Shown: positions 1 to 6,779 of the stretch, one piece after another
How the letters are laid out: the number at the start of each line of letters is the position of its first letter
How positions within the stretch are numbered: the stretch's first letter is position 1
Assembly: GCA_964498075.1 (NCBI GenBank)
Contig: CAZCGA010000146.1
Coordinates: 1 to 15,261 of the forward strand
Origin: CAZCGA01 sp964498075
GTDB lineage: Bacteria; Desulfobacterota; Binatia; HRBIN30
Length of the DNA: 15,261 bases
Direction: 5' to 3'
The notes under the pieces: generated by a model
Told to the model about the DNA's origin: nothing
What the model saw: only the letters and a program-made list of their open reading frames with translations
Database searches by the model: none
Program-made: the position numbers and the translations under genes

Positions 1-1
1 C

Positions 2-832
2 TTCGCGATGACCGAGCCCGAGGTCGCCGGCTCCGACCCGACGCTCATCCAGACACGTGCGGTGCTCGATGGTGACGACTGGGTGGTCAACGGGCACAAG
101 TGGTTCATCTCCGGCGCCAGCGGCGCCAAGTTCGCCATCCTCATCGCGCGCACCGAGGACAACCCCGAGATCCCGCAGGCCGCGAACTCGGCGTTCCTCG
201 TTGATCTGCCGGCGTCGGGCTGGAGCGTGGTGCGCGACGTCAAGACCATGGCCGGCAGCCACAATCATGCGGAGATCCGCATCGAGAACCTGCGCGTGCC
301 GCGGGAGAACATGCTCGGCGGCCGCGGCCAGGGTCACCTGCTCGGCCAGGCGCGGTTGGGTCCGGCACGGCTGGCGCACTGCATGCGGTGGATCGGCCAG
401 GCGGAGGTGGCACTCGACATGATGGTCGACCGCGCCCTCAACCGCTTCGCGCACGGCTCGCTGCTGGCGGAGAAGCAGGGCATCCAGTGGATGATCGCCG
501 ACTCGGCGATGGAGCTGTACCAGTGTAAGCTGATGGTGTTGCACGCCGCCTACAAGATCGATCGCGGCGAGGACTTCCGCAGCGAGGTGTCGATGGCCAA
601 GCACTTCGTCGCCAACTCCCTCAACCGCATCATCGATCGCGCCATCCAAGTGCACGGTGCGCTCGGCTACTCGACCGACACGCCGCTGGCGCACATGGCC
701 CAGCAAGCGCGCTGGGCGCGCTTCGCCGACGGCGCCGACGAGGTGCACCAGTGGCGTATCGCCCAGCGCACGATCGATGCCTACAAGCGCGACAAGTCGA
801 CGCGCGCGGCGACGGGCAATCTGCCGCTGTGA
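2..832 (+). CDS. Acyl-CoA dehydrogenase, ACAD10/11-like (C-terminal part, 5' truncated by window)
   Basis: FAD-dependent enzyme that makes the alpha,beta double bond of an acyl-CoA in beta-oxidation-type pathways and passes electrons to ETF. The frame is open from base 2, and the first residues (FAMTEPEVAGSD) are the first acyl-CoA dehydrogenase signature, so the ATG at base 8 is internal and the N-terminal alpha domain lies outside the window. Visible are the beta domain (VVNGHKWFISGA), the helical C-terminal domain (RLGPARLAHCMRWIGQAE) and the tail IQVHGALGYSTDTPL...ARFADGADEVHQ. The RLGP.R..HCMR block and the ADGxDEVH ending resemble human ACAD11 and the bacterial ACAD10/11 group rather than short- or medium-chain enzymes. 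In this group an Asp stands where MCAD has the catalytic Glu of YEGT. That alignment is from memory. The substrate chain length cannot be read from sequence. Confidence 0.93.
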   Translation, partial: FAMTEPEVAGSDPTLIQTRAVLDGDDWVVNGHKWFISGASGAKFAILIARTEDNPEIPQAANSAFLVDLPASGWSVVRDVKTMAGSHNHAEIRIENLRVPRENMLGGRGQGHLLGQARLGPARLAHCMRWIGQAEVALDMMVDRALNRFAHGSLLAEKQGIQWMIADSAMELYQCKLMVLHAAYKIDRGEDFRSEVSMAKHFVANSLNRIIDRAIQVHGALGYSTDTPLAHMAQQARWARFADGADEVHQWRIAQRTIDAYKRDKSTRAATGNLPL

Positions 833-861
833 TGGCTCGCGGACTCTGCCGCGGCGAACTC

Positions 862-893
862 GCCCCTGCCTCTCCCTTCCGAAGAGAAGGGGC
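862..893. repeat. GC-rich hairpin downstream of the acyl-CoA dehydrogenase
   Basis: Left arm GCCCCT-gcc-TCTC (862-874) pairs with right arm GAGAAGGGGC (884-893): a 10-bp stem with a 3-base bulge and a 9-base loop. It lies 30 bases after the dehydrogenase stop codon. It could act as a transcription terminator, but no T-run follows. Its composition resembles the GC-rich hairpins inside the carboxylase gene at 7631 and 8357, so it may be another copy of a dispersed palindromic repeat. Nothing else is evident in the 833-985 gap except the palindrome at 963-978. Confidence 0.45.
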
Positions 894-962
894 CGTAGGA
901 TCATACTCCGCCCTGTCGTCGCAGGTCTTCGAGAACGCTGCCCTTGCAGCGCGGGAGGCGAT

Positions 963-978
963 TCGTGTAGATACACGA
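963..978. promoter_or_regulatory. Perfect 16-bp palindrome before vapB, candidate VapBC operator
   Basis: TCGTGTA-GA-TACACGA is a perfect inverted repeat ending seven bases before the vapB ATG. VapB antitoxins, and VapBC complexes, generally repress their own operon by binding palindromes of this kind at the promoter, so this is the obvious candidate operator. No convincing Shine-Dalgarno sequence lies between it and the ATG. The core promoter hexamers are not clear; TTGCAG at 944 is only a weak -35 candidate. Confidence 0.55.
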
Positions 979-985
979 TATAGAT

Positions 986-1234
986 ATGAAGACGGCCAAG
1001 CTCTTCAAACACGGGGGGAGTCAGGCAGTGCGCTTGCCGAAGGACTTCCGGCTCGAGGGCACAGAGGTGCTCATCGAGCGGCGCGGTGAGGTGGTTGTCT
1101 TGCGCCCGAAATCCCGAATCAAGACGCTCGCCGATCTGGCGCGTCACATGCGGGATCGGTTCCCCACCGGTCCCGACTTCCCTGGGCGGGAACAACCGAA
1201 GGCGCAGCAGAAGCGAGATCTCCGGTTCGGATAG
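986..1234 (+). CDS. vapB: VapB-type antitoxin (AbrB/SpoVT swapped-hairpin fold)
   Basis: An 82-residue antitoxin. The first 45 residues (KLFKHGGSQAVRLPKDFRL, then EVLIERRGEVVVLRP) are the classic AbrB/MazE-like DNA-binding domain of VapB proteins, with the G-x-S-Q-A-V-R-L-P motif. The C-terminal half, rich in charged residues and proline, is where such antitoxins thread into the toxin's active site. It should bind and neutralise the PIN toxin encoded five bases downstream and repress the operon through the palindrome ending at 978. The ATG at 986 places the conserved domain at residue 1, as usual for the family, although no clear ribosome binding site precedes it. Stop codon is TAG. Confidence 0.9.
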   Translation: MKTAKLFKHGGSQAVRLPKDFRLEGTEVLIERRGEVVVLRPKSRIKTLADLARHMRDRFPTGPDFPGREQPKAQQKRDLRFG

Positions 1235-1239
1235 CCATC

Positions 1240-1674
1240 ATGGCGGCGACGTTTGTGCTCGATACCGACGTCTGCATCGACCTCATTCGAGGCCACGTTC
1301 CGGCCGAGGGTTCAGAGACTGGGCGTGTCTCTCTCGCCGCGAGCGTCATCTCCAGCGTCACGTTGGCAGAGCTGGAAGTGGGCGTCGCCAAGGCGCCCGC
1401 TCCGAGCCGGCCGCGGCGACAGCTCGACGACTTCTTGGAGCAGGTTCTCGTCGCCGACTTCGACACATCCGCTGCCCGCCACTACGGTGAGATCCGGGCC
1501 CATTTGGAGAAGAAGGGCACCACCATCGGTCCGCTGGACCTTCTGATTGCCGCCCATGCTCGCAGCCGCTCCGCTAACCTGGTTACGGCGAATATGCAGG
1601 AGTTTCGACGTGTTCCCGGGTTGAGCTGCGTTAGATGGAAACGCGCTTCGCAGCGCGAACGGCAAGGGAGGTAG
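1240..1674 (+). CDS. vapC: VapC-type PIN-domain ribonuclease toxin
   Basis: A 144-residue PIN-domain protein, the usual size for VapC. These are Mg-dependent RNases that cleave tRNA or rRNA when the antitoxin is degraded. Acidic active-site residues are visible: D8 in FVLDTDVCIDLIR, E44 in TLAELEVG, and D100 in IGPLDLLIAAHA. The C-terminal LVTANMQEFRRVPGL block (about residues 114-128) carries the last conserved N/D/E position. All key residues are present, so the toxin looks intact. It starts five bases after the vapB stop, in one operon with it. The target RNA cannot be predicted. The tail after residue 132 (WKRASQRERQGR) is a little longer and more basic than typical. Confidence 0.92.
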   Translation: MAATFVLDTDVCIDLIRGHVPAEGSETGRVSLAASVISSVTLAELEVGVAKAPAPSRPRRQLDDFLEQVLVADFDTSAARHYGEIRAHLEKKGTTIGPLDLLIAAHARSRSANLVTANMQEFRRVPGLSCVRWKRASQRERQGR

Positions 1675-1744
1675 TTGGTCGACGCGTGCGAAAGCGCTTC
1701 GGGACGACTTGCCGCGCGCCGACACGTAGAACATCGCGGATGCC

Positions 1745-2314
1745 ATGGACGACACTCGACCCCTCAATATCCCGGTGATCCTCGGCACGACCCGCAAGGG
1801 ACGGCTGAGCGCTCACGCTGCCCGCTTCGTGCTGGAGCAGCTCCGAAAGCTTGACGACGTGGTCACGGAGCTGATCGACGTGGCGCAGCTCCCGTTGCCG
1901 GTCGACGACGCGGGCGAAGGCATCAAGGAGCCGGGGTTTGCCGCGAAGATGAACGCGGCCGACGCGCTGGTCATCGTTTCGCCCGAGTACAACCACAGCT
2001 TCCCGGGCCTTCTCAAGCATGTGCTCGACAGCTGCCTCAAGGAGTACATCCACAAGGCGGCGGGAGTCGTCGGGGTGTCAGCGGGCCCGTTCGGTGGGGT
2101 GCGCATGATCCAGGACCTACTGCCGGTGTTGCGTGAGCTGGGGCTGGTGACGATCTTCTGGGACGTCAATTTCGGCAACGTCGGAAGCGTCTTCGAAGCC
2201 GACGGCCGCCTCCGGGATGAAGCGTTCGTGTCGCGCACGGCCAAGTTTCTCGCCGAGCTGATCTGGATGGCGAAGACCCTCAGATACGGCCGGGAGAACA
2301 TTACACTCCGATGA
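1745..2314 (+). CDS. NADPH-dependent FMN reductase family protein
   Basis: A 189-residue flavodoxin-fold oxidoreductase of the NADPH-dependent FMN reductase (chromate/quinone reductase-like) family. The phosphate-binding loop GTTRKGRLS (residues 14-22) binds the FMN phosphate. The family signature SPEYNHSFPGLLKHVLD is at residues 79-95, and VSAGPFGGVR (111-120) is the third conserved flavin-contacting strand-loop. The length is typical. Members reduce FMN, quinones, azo dyes or metal ions such as chromate with NAD(P)H, and the physiological substrate here is unknown. The stop codon overlaps the start of the next ORF (ATGA), which suggests translational coupling with the zinc-ribbon protein. 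It lies 70 bases after vapC; nothing links it to the toxin-antitoxin pair. Confidence 0.88.
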   Translation: MDDTRPLNIPVILGTTRKGRLSAHAARFVLEQLRKLDDVVTELIDVAQLPLPVDDAGEGIKEPGFAAKMNAADALVIVSPEYNHSFPGLLKHVLDSCLKEYIHKAAGVVGVSAGPFGGVRMIQDLLPVLRELGLVTIFWDVNFGNVGSVFEADGRLRDEAFVSRTAKFLAELIWMAKTLRYGRENITLR

Positions 2315-2568
2315 GTCGCGGACGAGCAGCGAAAGGGAAGCGGCGAGGCGCGGCGAGCCGCGCGCGCCCGCGGTTGGTGGGGCGCGTGAAGACCACAATG
2401 CGGTGCCGGGAATGTGGGGTGGATATGAACCACCATGCAGAGAAGCTCATATACCCGTCCACGCCCGCAGAGGCGGCGCACGCGCATCCAGTGCTCGGCG
2501 GGCAGATCGAGGAGATTCATTGCTGTCCCGCGTGCGGCGGTACGCAATCGCGGCTGGCGAGCGGATGA
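2311..2568 (+). CDS. Small zinc-ribbon protein of unknown function
   Basis: An 85-residue ORF whose ATG overlaps the stop of the FMN reductase gene (ATGA). Two Cys pairs, CRECG (C32, C35) and CPACGG (C72, C75), separated by about 36 residues, form a likely zinc ribbon. Between them is MNHHAEKLIYPSTPAEA followed by GGQIEEIHCC, which looks like a small conserved family of zinc-ribbon proteins of no known function. The first 29 residues are basic and low in complexity (SRGRAAKGKRRG), and the conserved part starts exactly at an internal ATG at 2398. The real protein may therefore be only 56 residues (2398-2568). The overlap with the upstream gene favours the longer form, and the conserved region favours the shorter. 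Confidence 0.72.
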   Translation: MSRGRAAKGKRRGAASRARPRLVGRVKTTMRCRECGVDMNHHAEKLIYPSTPAEAAHAHPVLGGQIEEIHCCPACGGTQSRLASG

Positions 2569-2679
2569 GCAGCAGACCCAGCTCGGCGCCTTGGTAGGTA
2601 GCCCAGAAGCAGGCCTCGAAGATCCGGTACTCAACGAGACCCTTGTGCCCGTCGCTGCTCGTGGTAATCGAGCCTTCCG

Positions 2680-3888
2680 ATGCTGCTTCCCGCGAGCGCC
2701 ACTCCCGATGCGGCCCGGCTGGTCGCCACGCGTGCTCTGCGCGGACTCGCTGACGGCTTCGTGAGCGTGTATCTCGCCACGTATCTCAACCTGCTCGGGT
2801 TCTCCGCGTTCCAGGTCGGCGCCATCGTCACCGCGACCCTGCTCGGCTCCGCGGCTCTCACGCTGGCGGTCGGCCTCGTCGGGCACCGTCTCGCTCCACG
2901 CCGCGTCCTGCTCGGCGCGACGGTGCTGATGCTCGCAACGGGAGCCGGGTTCGCGCTGCTCAGCGACTTCTGGCCCTTGCTGCTCGTCGGCTTCGCCGGA
3001 ACCCTGAACCCGAGCGCCGGCGACGTGAGCGTCTTCCTCCCGACCGAGCAGTCGATCCTGTCGAGTGAAGTTGCCGCCGCGGACCGCACCGCCCTGTTTG
3101 CGCGCTACAGCCTAGGCGGCACCCTGCTCGGCGCCTTCGGCGCGTTGTTGAGCGGGTTGCCCGAGATGGCCGCGAGCCGTTTCGGCTGGAACCCCATCGA
3201 CGCATTCCGCGCCGGGTTCGCGCTCTACGGCGCCGTCGCGGTCGGCATCGCCGCGCTCTACCACGGCATGCGTCACGGCCGCGCGCCGGCCGCGGCGACC
3301 GCGGCGAGCGTTCCGCTCCAACGCTCGCGCGCCATCGTGCTCCGACTCACCGCGCTGTTCGCGCTCGATTCGTTCGGCGGCGGCTTCGCGGTGGACTCGT
3401 TGCTGGCGCTCTGGCTGTTGCTGCGGTTCCACCTGTCGCTGCAGGCGGCGGGCAGTGTGTTCTTCGGCGCGCGGCTGCTCTCCGCCCTGTCGCAACTCGC
3501 CTCGCCGCGCTTGGCGGCGCGCTTCGGCCTGATCGAGACGATGGTCTTCACGCACATTCCCGCGAACGTGTTCCTCATCCTCGCTGCATTCATGCCCGAC
3601 GCGACGCTCGCGGTGGCGTGCTTGCTGTTGCGCATGGCCTTGTCGCAGATGGACGTACCGGCCCGGCAATCCTATGTGATGGCGGTCGTCCCCGCGGAGG
3701 AGCGCGCCGCCGCCGCCAGCGTCACGAACGTTCCGCGTAGCCTCACCACTGCGCTCTCGCCGCTCCTCGCCGGCGCGCTCTTGCAGCTCTCGACGTTCGG
3801 TTGGCCGCTGGTCGTCGGTGGCTTGCTCAAGATCACCTACGACGTGTTGCTGCTCGTTCAGTTCCGCCACCTGCGCCCCCCGGAATGA
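2680..3888 (+). CDS. MFS transporter (about 12 TM segments)
   Basis: A 402-residue integral membrane protein of the major facilitator superfamily, acting as a secondary transporter in the inner membrane. Hydrophobic segments alternate with short loops along the whole length. The N-terminal block ATRALRGLADGFVSVYLATY and the loop GHRLAPRRVLLGA (a degenerate motif A after TM2) are typical. A central hydrophilic loop, HGMRHGRAPAAATAA, separates the two six-helix halves. The length is normal and no frameshift is seen. The in-frame TAA at 2665-2667 makes ATG 2680 the earliest usable start. The substrate is unknown. It is followed, tail to tail, by the leftward hydrolase gene with 57 bases between stops, in which no strong terminator is visible. 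Confidence 0.88.
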   Translation: MLLPASATPDAARLVATRALRGLADGFVSVYLATYLNLLGFSAFQVGAIVTATLLGSAALTLAVGLVGHRLAPRRVLLGATVLMLATGAGFALLSDFWPLLLVGFAGTLNPSAGDVSVFLPTEQSILSSEVAAADRTALFARYSLGGTLLGAFGALLSGLPEMAASRFGWNPIDAFRAGFALYGAVAVGIAALYHGMRHGRAPAAATAASVPLQRSRAIVLRLTALFALDSFGGGFAVDSLLALWLLLRFHLSLQAAGSVFFGARLLSALSQLASPRLAARFGLIETMVFTHIPANVFLILAAFMPDATLAVACLLLRMALSQMDVPARQSYVMAVVPAEERAAAASVTNVPRSLTTALSPLLAGALLQLSTFGWPLVVGGLLKITYDVLLLVQFRHLRPPE

Positions 3889-3945
3889 TCCGCGGCGCAT
3901 GGGGGTGCGGCGAGCTGTCCCGCTCGATCGCAGGCACCAGCGACG

Positions 3946-5136
3946 TCATGCACCAATTCCCTCTTCCACGCCGGCTCGTTCCCGCAGGAATGCGGCAATC
4001 GCCGCGTGGGTCTCCGCCGGCCGCTCGAGCTGCGGCACGTGACCGCAGTCGAGCTCGAGATGCCGCGCCGACGGCAGCGTACGCCTCACGTGCGCCGCGA
4101 ACGCGATGGGCACGAGCGAGTCGCGCTTGCCCCAGATGAACAGGGACGCGGGCTCGAGGCTGGCGAGACGGGTCCAGAAGCCCTTCGTGCCGTGCGGCTC
4201 CTCGAGGTAGATCTGCCGTGCGGCGGCGTAGAAGGCAGCGCGTCCCCGCGGCGTGAGATAGGCGCGCAGGAACTCGTCGACCCCGGCCTGCACCCAGTTC
4301 GATCCGGCCACGGGAATGGTCCGCTGCACGATCGCCTCGACCATCCATCGCGGCGTAATCTGCATCAGGCCCAACTCCGGGCGCAGCAGCCGCACCAACG
4401 GCGCCCACGGCCGCTCGCGTCGCCAGGCGAGCGACGGCGACAGCAACGCCAGGCGTTCGACCCGCGCCGGATACCGAAGACCGAGCTCGAGGGCGACGCG
4501 TCCCCCCAAGCTGTTGCCAATCATGTGTGCCCGGCGCAGCCCGAGCGCATCCATCAAGTCCACCACGGCGCGCGCGAAAAACGGGGGGTGGTAGGCGGCG
4601 CCCAGCGGTTTGACGGAGTCGCCGAATCCGGGAAGGTCGAGCGCGATGGTGCGGAACTGGCCTGCCAGCGCCGCGACCGTGGGGAGGAACGACCCCTTGG
4701 TCGCCCCGAGGCCGTGGATCATGATGACCGGCTCGCCGATGCCGGCGGAGAGAATGGACAGCTCGCCCGACTGCGTATCGATCCGCCGAAAGCGGAGGCG
4801 CTCCGGCCCCGTCATGCCACTCGTCGCCGCGAGGAATCCCACGCCGAGGTGGAGGTTGTGGCGGATGACCAGTCGGCCGGCGCGATAGGCATCCATCCCA
4901 CCGCGCAGGTCCGCGGCCATCCGCTCCCAGATGGCGCGGTCGGCGGTGAGTGTCGCGTCGGCGGCGGTGCGCTCCTCTGCCGCTATGACCTGCGCGCCGT
5001 TGTCGCCCACGAGTACATCCCATTGCCCTTCATCACCAACGTCCAACCGGATGCGCACCTGACCCTGCGGTGCATCGAATGCCGTCAGGTCAAAGCGATC
5101 GACGAGCGTGAGGAGGCAATGTGGCAGTGAGCTCAT
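3946..5136 (-). CDS. SCP2-like domain fused to alpha/beta hydrolase
   Basis: A 396-residue two-domain protein. Residues 1-105 resemble an SCP2 (sterol carrier) lipid-binding domain: VRIRLDV, a central strand region, then ATLTADRAIWERMAADLRGG and the helix MDAYRAGRLVIRHNLHLG. Residues 115-390 are an alpha/beta hydrolase with oxyanion motif HGLGATKG (141-148), nucleophile elbow GNSLGG (S209), acid D339 (WGKRDSLVP) and H366 (CGHVPQLERP), so the catalytic triad is complete. No signal peptide is seen, so it is probably cytoplasmic. A lipid-like or acyl ester substrate presented by the SCP2 domain is a reasonable inference but is not shown. It lies 29 bases downstream of the MFS exporter gene on the same strand, so the two are probably co-transcribed. 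Confidence 0.85.
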   Translation of the reverse strand: MSSLPHCLLTLVDRFDLTAFDAPQGQVRIRLDVGDEGQWDVLVGDNGAQVIAAEERTAADATLTADRAIWERMAADLRGGMDAYRAGRLVIRHNLHLGVGFLAATSGMTGPERLRFRRIDTQSGELSILSAGIGEPVIMIHGLGATKGSFLPTVAALAGQFRTIALDLPGFGDSVKPLGAAYHPPFFARAVVDLMDALGLRRAHMIGNSLGGRVALELGLRYPARVERLALLSPSLAWRRERPWAPLVRLLRPELGLMQITPRWMVEAIVQRTIPVAGSNWVQAGVDEFLRAYLTPRGRAAFYAAARQIYLEEPHGTKGFWTRLASLEPASLFIWGKRDSLVPIAFAAHVRRTLPSARHLELDCGHVPQLERPAETHAAIAAFLRERAGVEEGIGA

Positions 5137-5165
5137 GGCGTACGCATGGGGCTGTACTCCCTGGA

Positions 5166-6599
5166 TCAGGTGGCGCCTGGCTCAGGCGCAACGGGGAGGA
5201 CCACCGGAGCGTCGGGCGCCTGCGTCCGGCGTGGTAAGCGCGCTGCAACGATCATGGCGAGCGCCGCGGCAGTAGCGGCGCTGGCGTCGGCGATGCCGAT
5301 ACCCGACCCGAGCGGCCGCCCGTGGGCGGTGCTCATCGCCACCAGCGCGCCGGCGACGCCGGTGCCGAGGGCGACGCCGAGAACGTTGGCCAGCTGCGCC
5401 GCGGCCGTCGCCTGACCCTCTGCCCCCGCGACAGCGCATTCGAGCACGACCAGGTTCGCTGCCGAGTAGGCAAGACCCATCCCGAGCCCCGCGACGCCCC
5501 ACATGATCGCGGCCGTCGCGATAGGCACTCCTGGTGCCAGCACGGTCGCCGAGCCGGCGACGCCGCCGAGCAGCAGCAGCACACCACCTGCAACCAGGCG
5601 CCGGCGACTCCCGCGCTCCGCCAGCCGTGCCTGTAGCCATGCCCCGGCAGTCCAGCTGAGTGTCGCCGCGGTCAGAGTGACGCCGGCAACGGTCATCGAC
5701 TGCCCGCGGACCGCCGTGAGCGCGAGCGGTAGAAAGGCCTCGGTGGCGAAGAAGGCAAAGCTGAGCAGGCCCACCGTGGCCACAGCCGCCGGCAACCCCG
5801 GTCGAGCGCCCAACGTGCCGGCCGGCAGCAGACGCTGCAGAGCGGGCAAGGCGAGAAGGCAGCCGGTGAGCATCCCGACGATGACGACCGCGAGCGAATC
5901 ACTCCCGATGGCCCAGAGGCCGCAACCAGTGCCGGCTGCCAGTCGCAATGCGTCCAGCGTCTGATCCGCGTGCGCGGTCTTCGCTGCATGTGTCGCGAGG
6001 CGACGGAGCGAGGGAATCGCCAAGCCTGCGGCACCGGCGCTGACCGGCGCCAGACCGAGAAAGACCCACCGCCATCCGACGTGGTCGGCGACCGCGCCGG
6101 CGATGCCGGGACCGATGAGCCCGGGAATCACCCAGGCGCTCGACAGCATCGCCAGCATGGTCGGCCGGGCATCGGCAGAATATGCGCGGGCGACGGCAAC
6201 GTAGGTGACCGACGCAATGGCACCCGACCCCAACCCCTGCGCCGCGCGACTGAGGACGATCGCCGGCATGGATGGCGCACACCCCGCAGCCACCAGACCG
6301 GCGACGAAAAGCACACAGCCGACCCGGAACGGGTAAGCCATGCCACGGCGGTCCGCCGCAGCGCCCGCCACGCTGATGCCCAACACGTTGGCGAGCATGA
6401 AGGCGCTGAACGCCCAGCCGTACCACTCCAAGCCGCCCAGCTCGTGCACGCTCGCCGGCAGCGCCGTGGCCACCGCCAACGCCTCGAAGGCCGTCATCGA
6501 CACACAGAGCAGGAGCCCGATCGTGAGACGACGATGGGTCGGATCCCAGACCTCCGCGGCACGGTTCTCGTCGCTCAGGACGTCGTGGTCCAACTTCAT
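5166..6599 (-). CDS. MFS transporter, drug-efflux-like
   Basis: A 477-residue inner-membrane MFS permease resembling drug:proton antiporters. TM1 reads LTIGLLLCVSMTAFEALAVATALP. The loop GAAADRRGMAYPF after TM2 is motif A, and SAWVIPGLIGPGIAGAVADHVGWRWVF is the antiporter motif C region in TM5. About 12-14 hydrophobic segments follow, up to the Pro-rich tail. The frame is open upstream to 6833, but the extra 78 residues are hydrophilic, unlike MFS N-termini, and overlap the carboxylase gene. The ATG at 6599, just before KLDHDVLSDENRAAEVWDPTHRR, is therefore the chosen start. No strong Shine-Dalgarno site is present. It is probably the first gene of an operon with the SCP2-hydrolase and is divergent from the acyl-CoA carboxylase. 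The substrate is unknown. Confidence 0.87.
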   Translation of the reverse strand: MKLDHDVLSDENRAAEVWDPTHRRLTIGLLLCVSMTAFEALAVATALPASVHELGGLEWYGWAFSAFMLANVLGISVAGAAADRRGMAYPFRVGCVLFVAGLVAAGCAPSMPAIVLSRAAQGLGSGAIASVTYVAVARAYSADARPTMLAMLSSAWVIPGLIGPGIAGAVADHVGWRWVFLGLAPVSAGAAGLAIPSLRRLATHAAKTAHADQTLDALRLAAGTGCGLWAIGSDSLAVVIVGMLTGCLLALPALQRLLPAGTLGARPGLPAAVATVGLLSFAFFATEAFLPLALTAVRGQSMTVAGVTLTAATLSWTAGAWLQARLAERGSRRRLVAGGVLLLLGGVAGSATVLAPGVPIATAAIMWGVAGLGMGLAYSAANLVVLECAVAGAEGQATAAAQLANVLGVALGTGVAGALVAMSTAHGRPLGSGIGIADASAATAAALAMIVAARLPRRTQAPDAPVVLPVAPEPGAT

Positions 6600-6616
6600 C
6601 GCGGTCGCTCGCTGAC

Positions 6617-6626
6617 TTGGCGCCAA
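6617..6626. promoter_or_regulatory. TTGGCGCCAA palindrome in the divergent MFS/carboxylase intergenic region
   Basis: A perfect 10-bp palindrome lies 17 bases upstream of the leftward MFS start, in the 180-bp region shared with the rightward carboxylase gene. It is a possible operator for the exporter. Ten bases of GC-rich palindrome can arise by chance, and no regulator gene is adjacent, so confidence is low. No convincing -35/-10 pairs could be picked in this region on either strand. Confidence 0.25.
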
Positions 6627-6779
6627 TGTTGCTCGTTCTGCACGGTACTCACAAGAGGAGGAAGAACCCCGCGCTGGGACGATACCGATCTCGGCGAGTA
6701 GCGCGACCAACCCCCAGCCCCACTGTGTTTTCCCTTCAGGGCGTTCTCTTTTCCCCAGGTTTGTGACAGCACGTTTTCC

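Noticed and set aside
1685..1705. CGAAAGCGCTTCG near-palindrome between vapC and the FMN reductase gene
   Set aside because: It is short and GC-rich, with an uneven match (AAGCGCTT-type core only) and no promoter hexamers around it. This is within what chance gives at this composition.
1813..2886. Minus-strand ORF (357 codons) over the FMN reductase, zinc-ribbon and MFS start
   Set aside because: It is antisense to three better-supported genes, and its translation is low-complexity and Arg/Ser-rich.
4006..5130. Plus-strand ORF (374 codons) opposite the SCP2-hydrolase
   Set aside because: It is Arg/His/Ala-rich with no domain features, and the opposite strand has a complete catalytic triad and SCP2-like domain.
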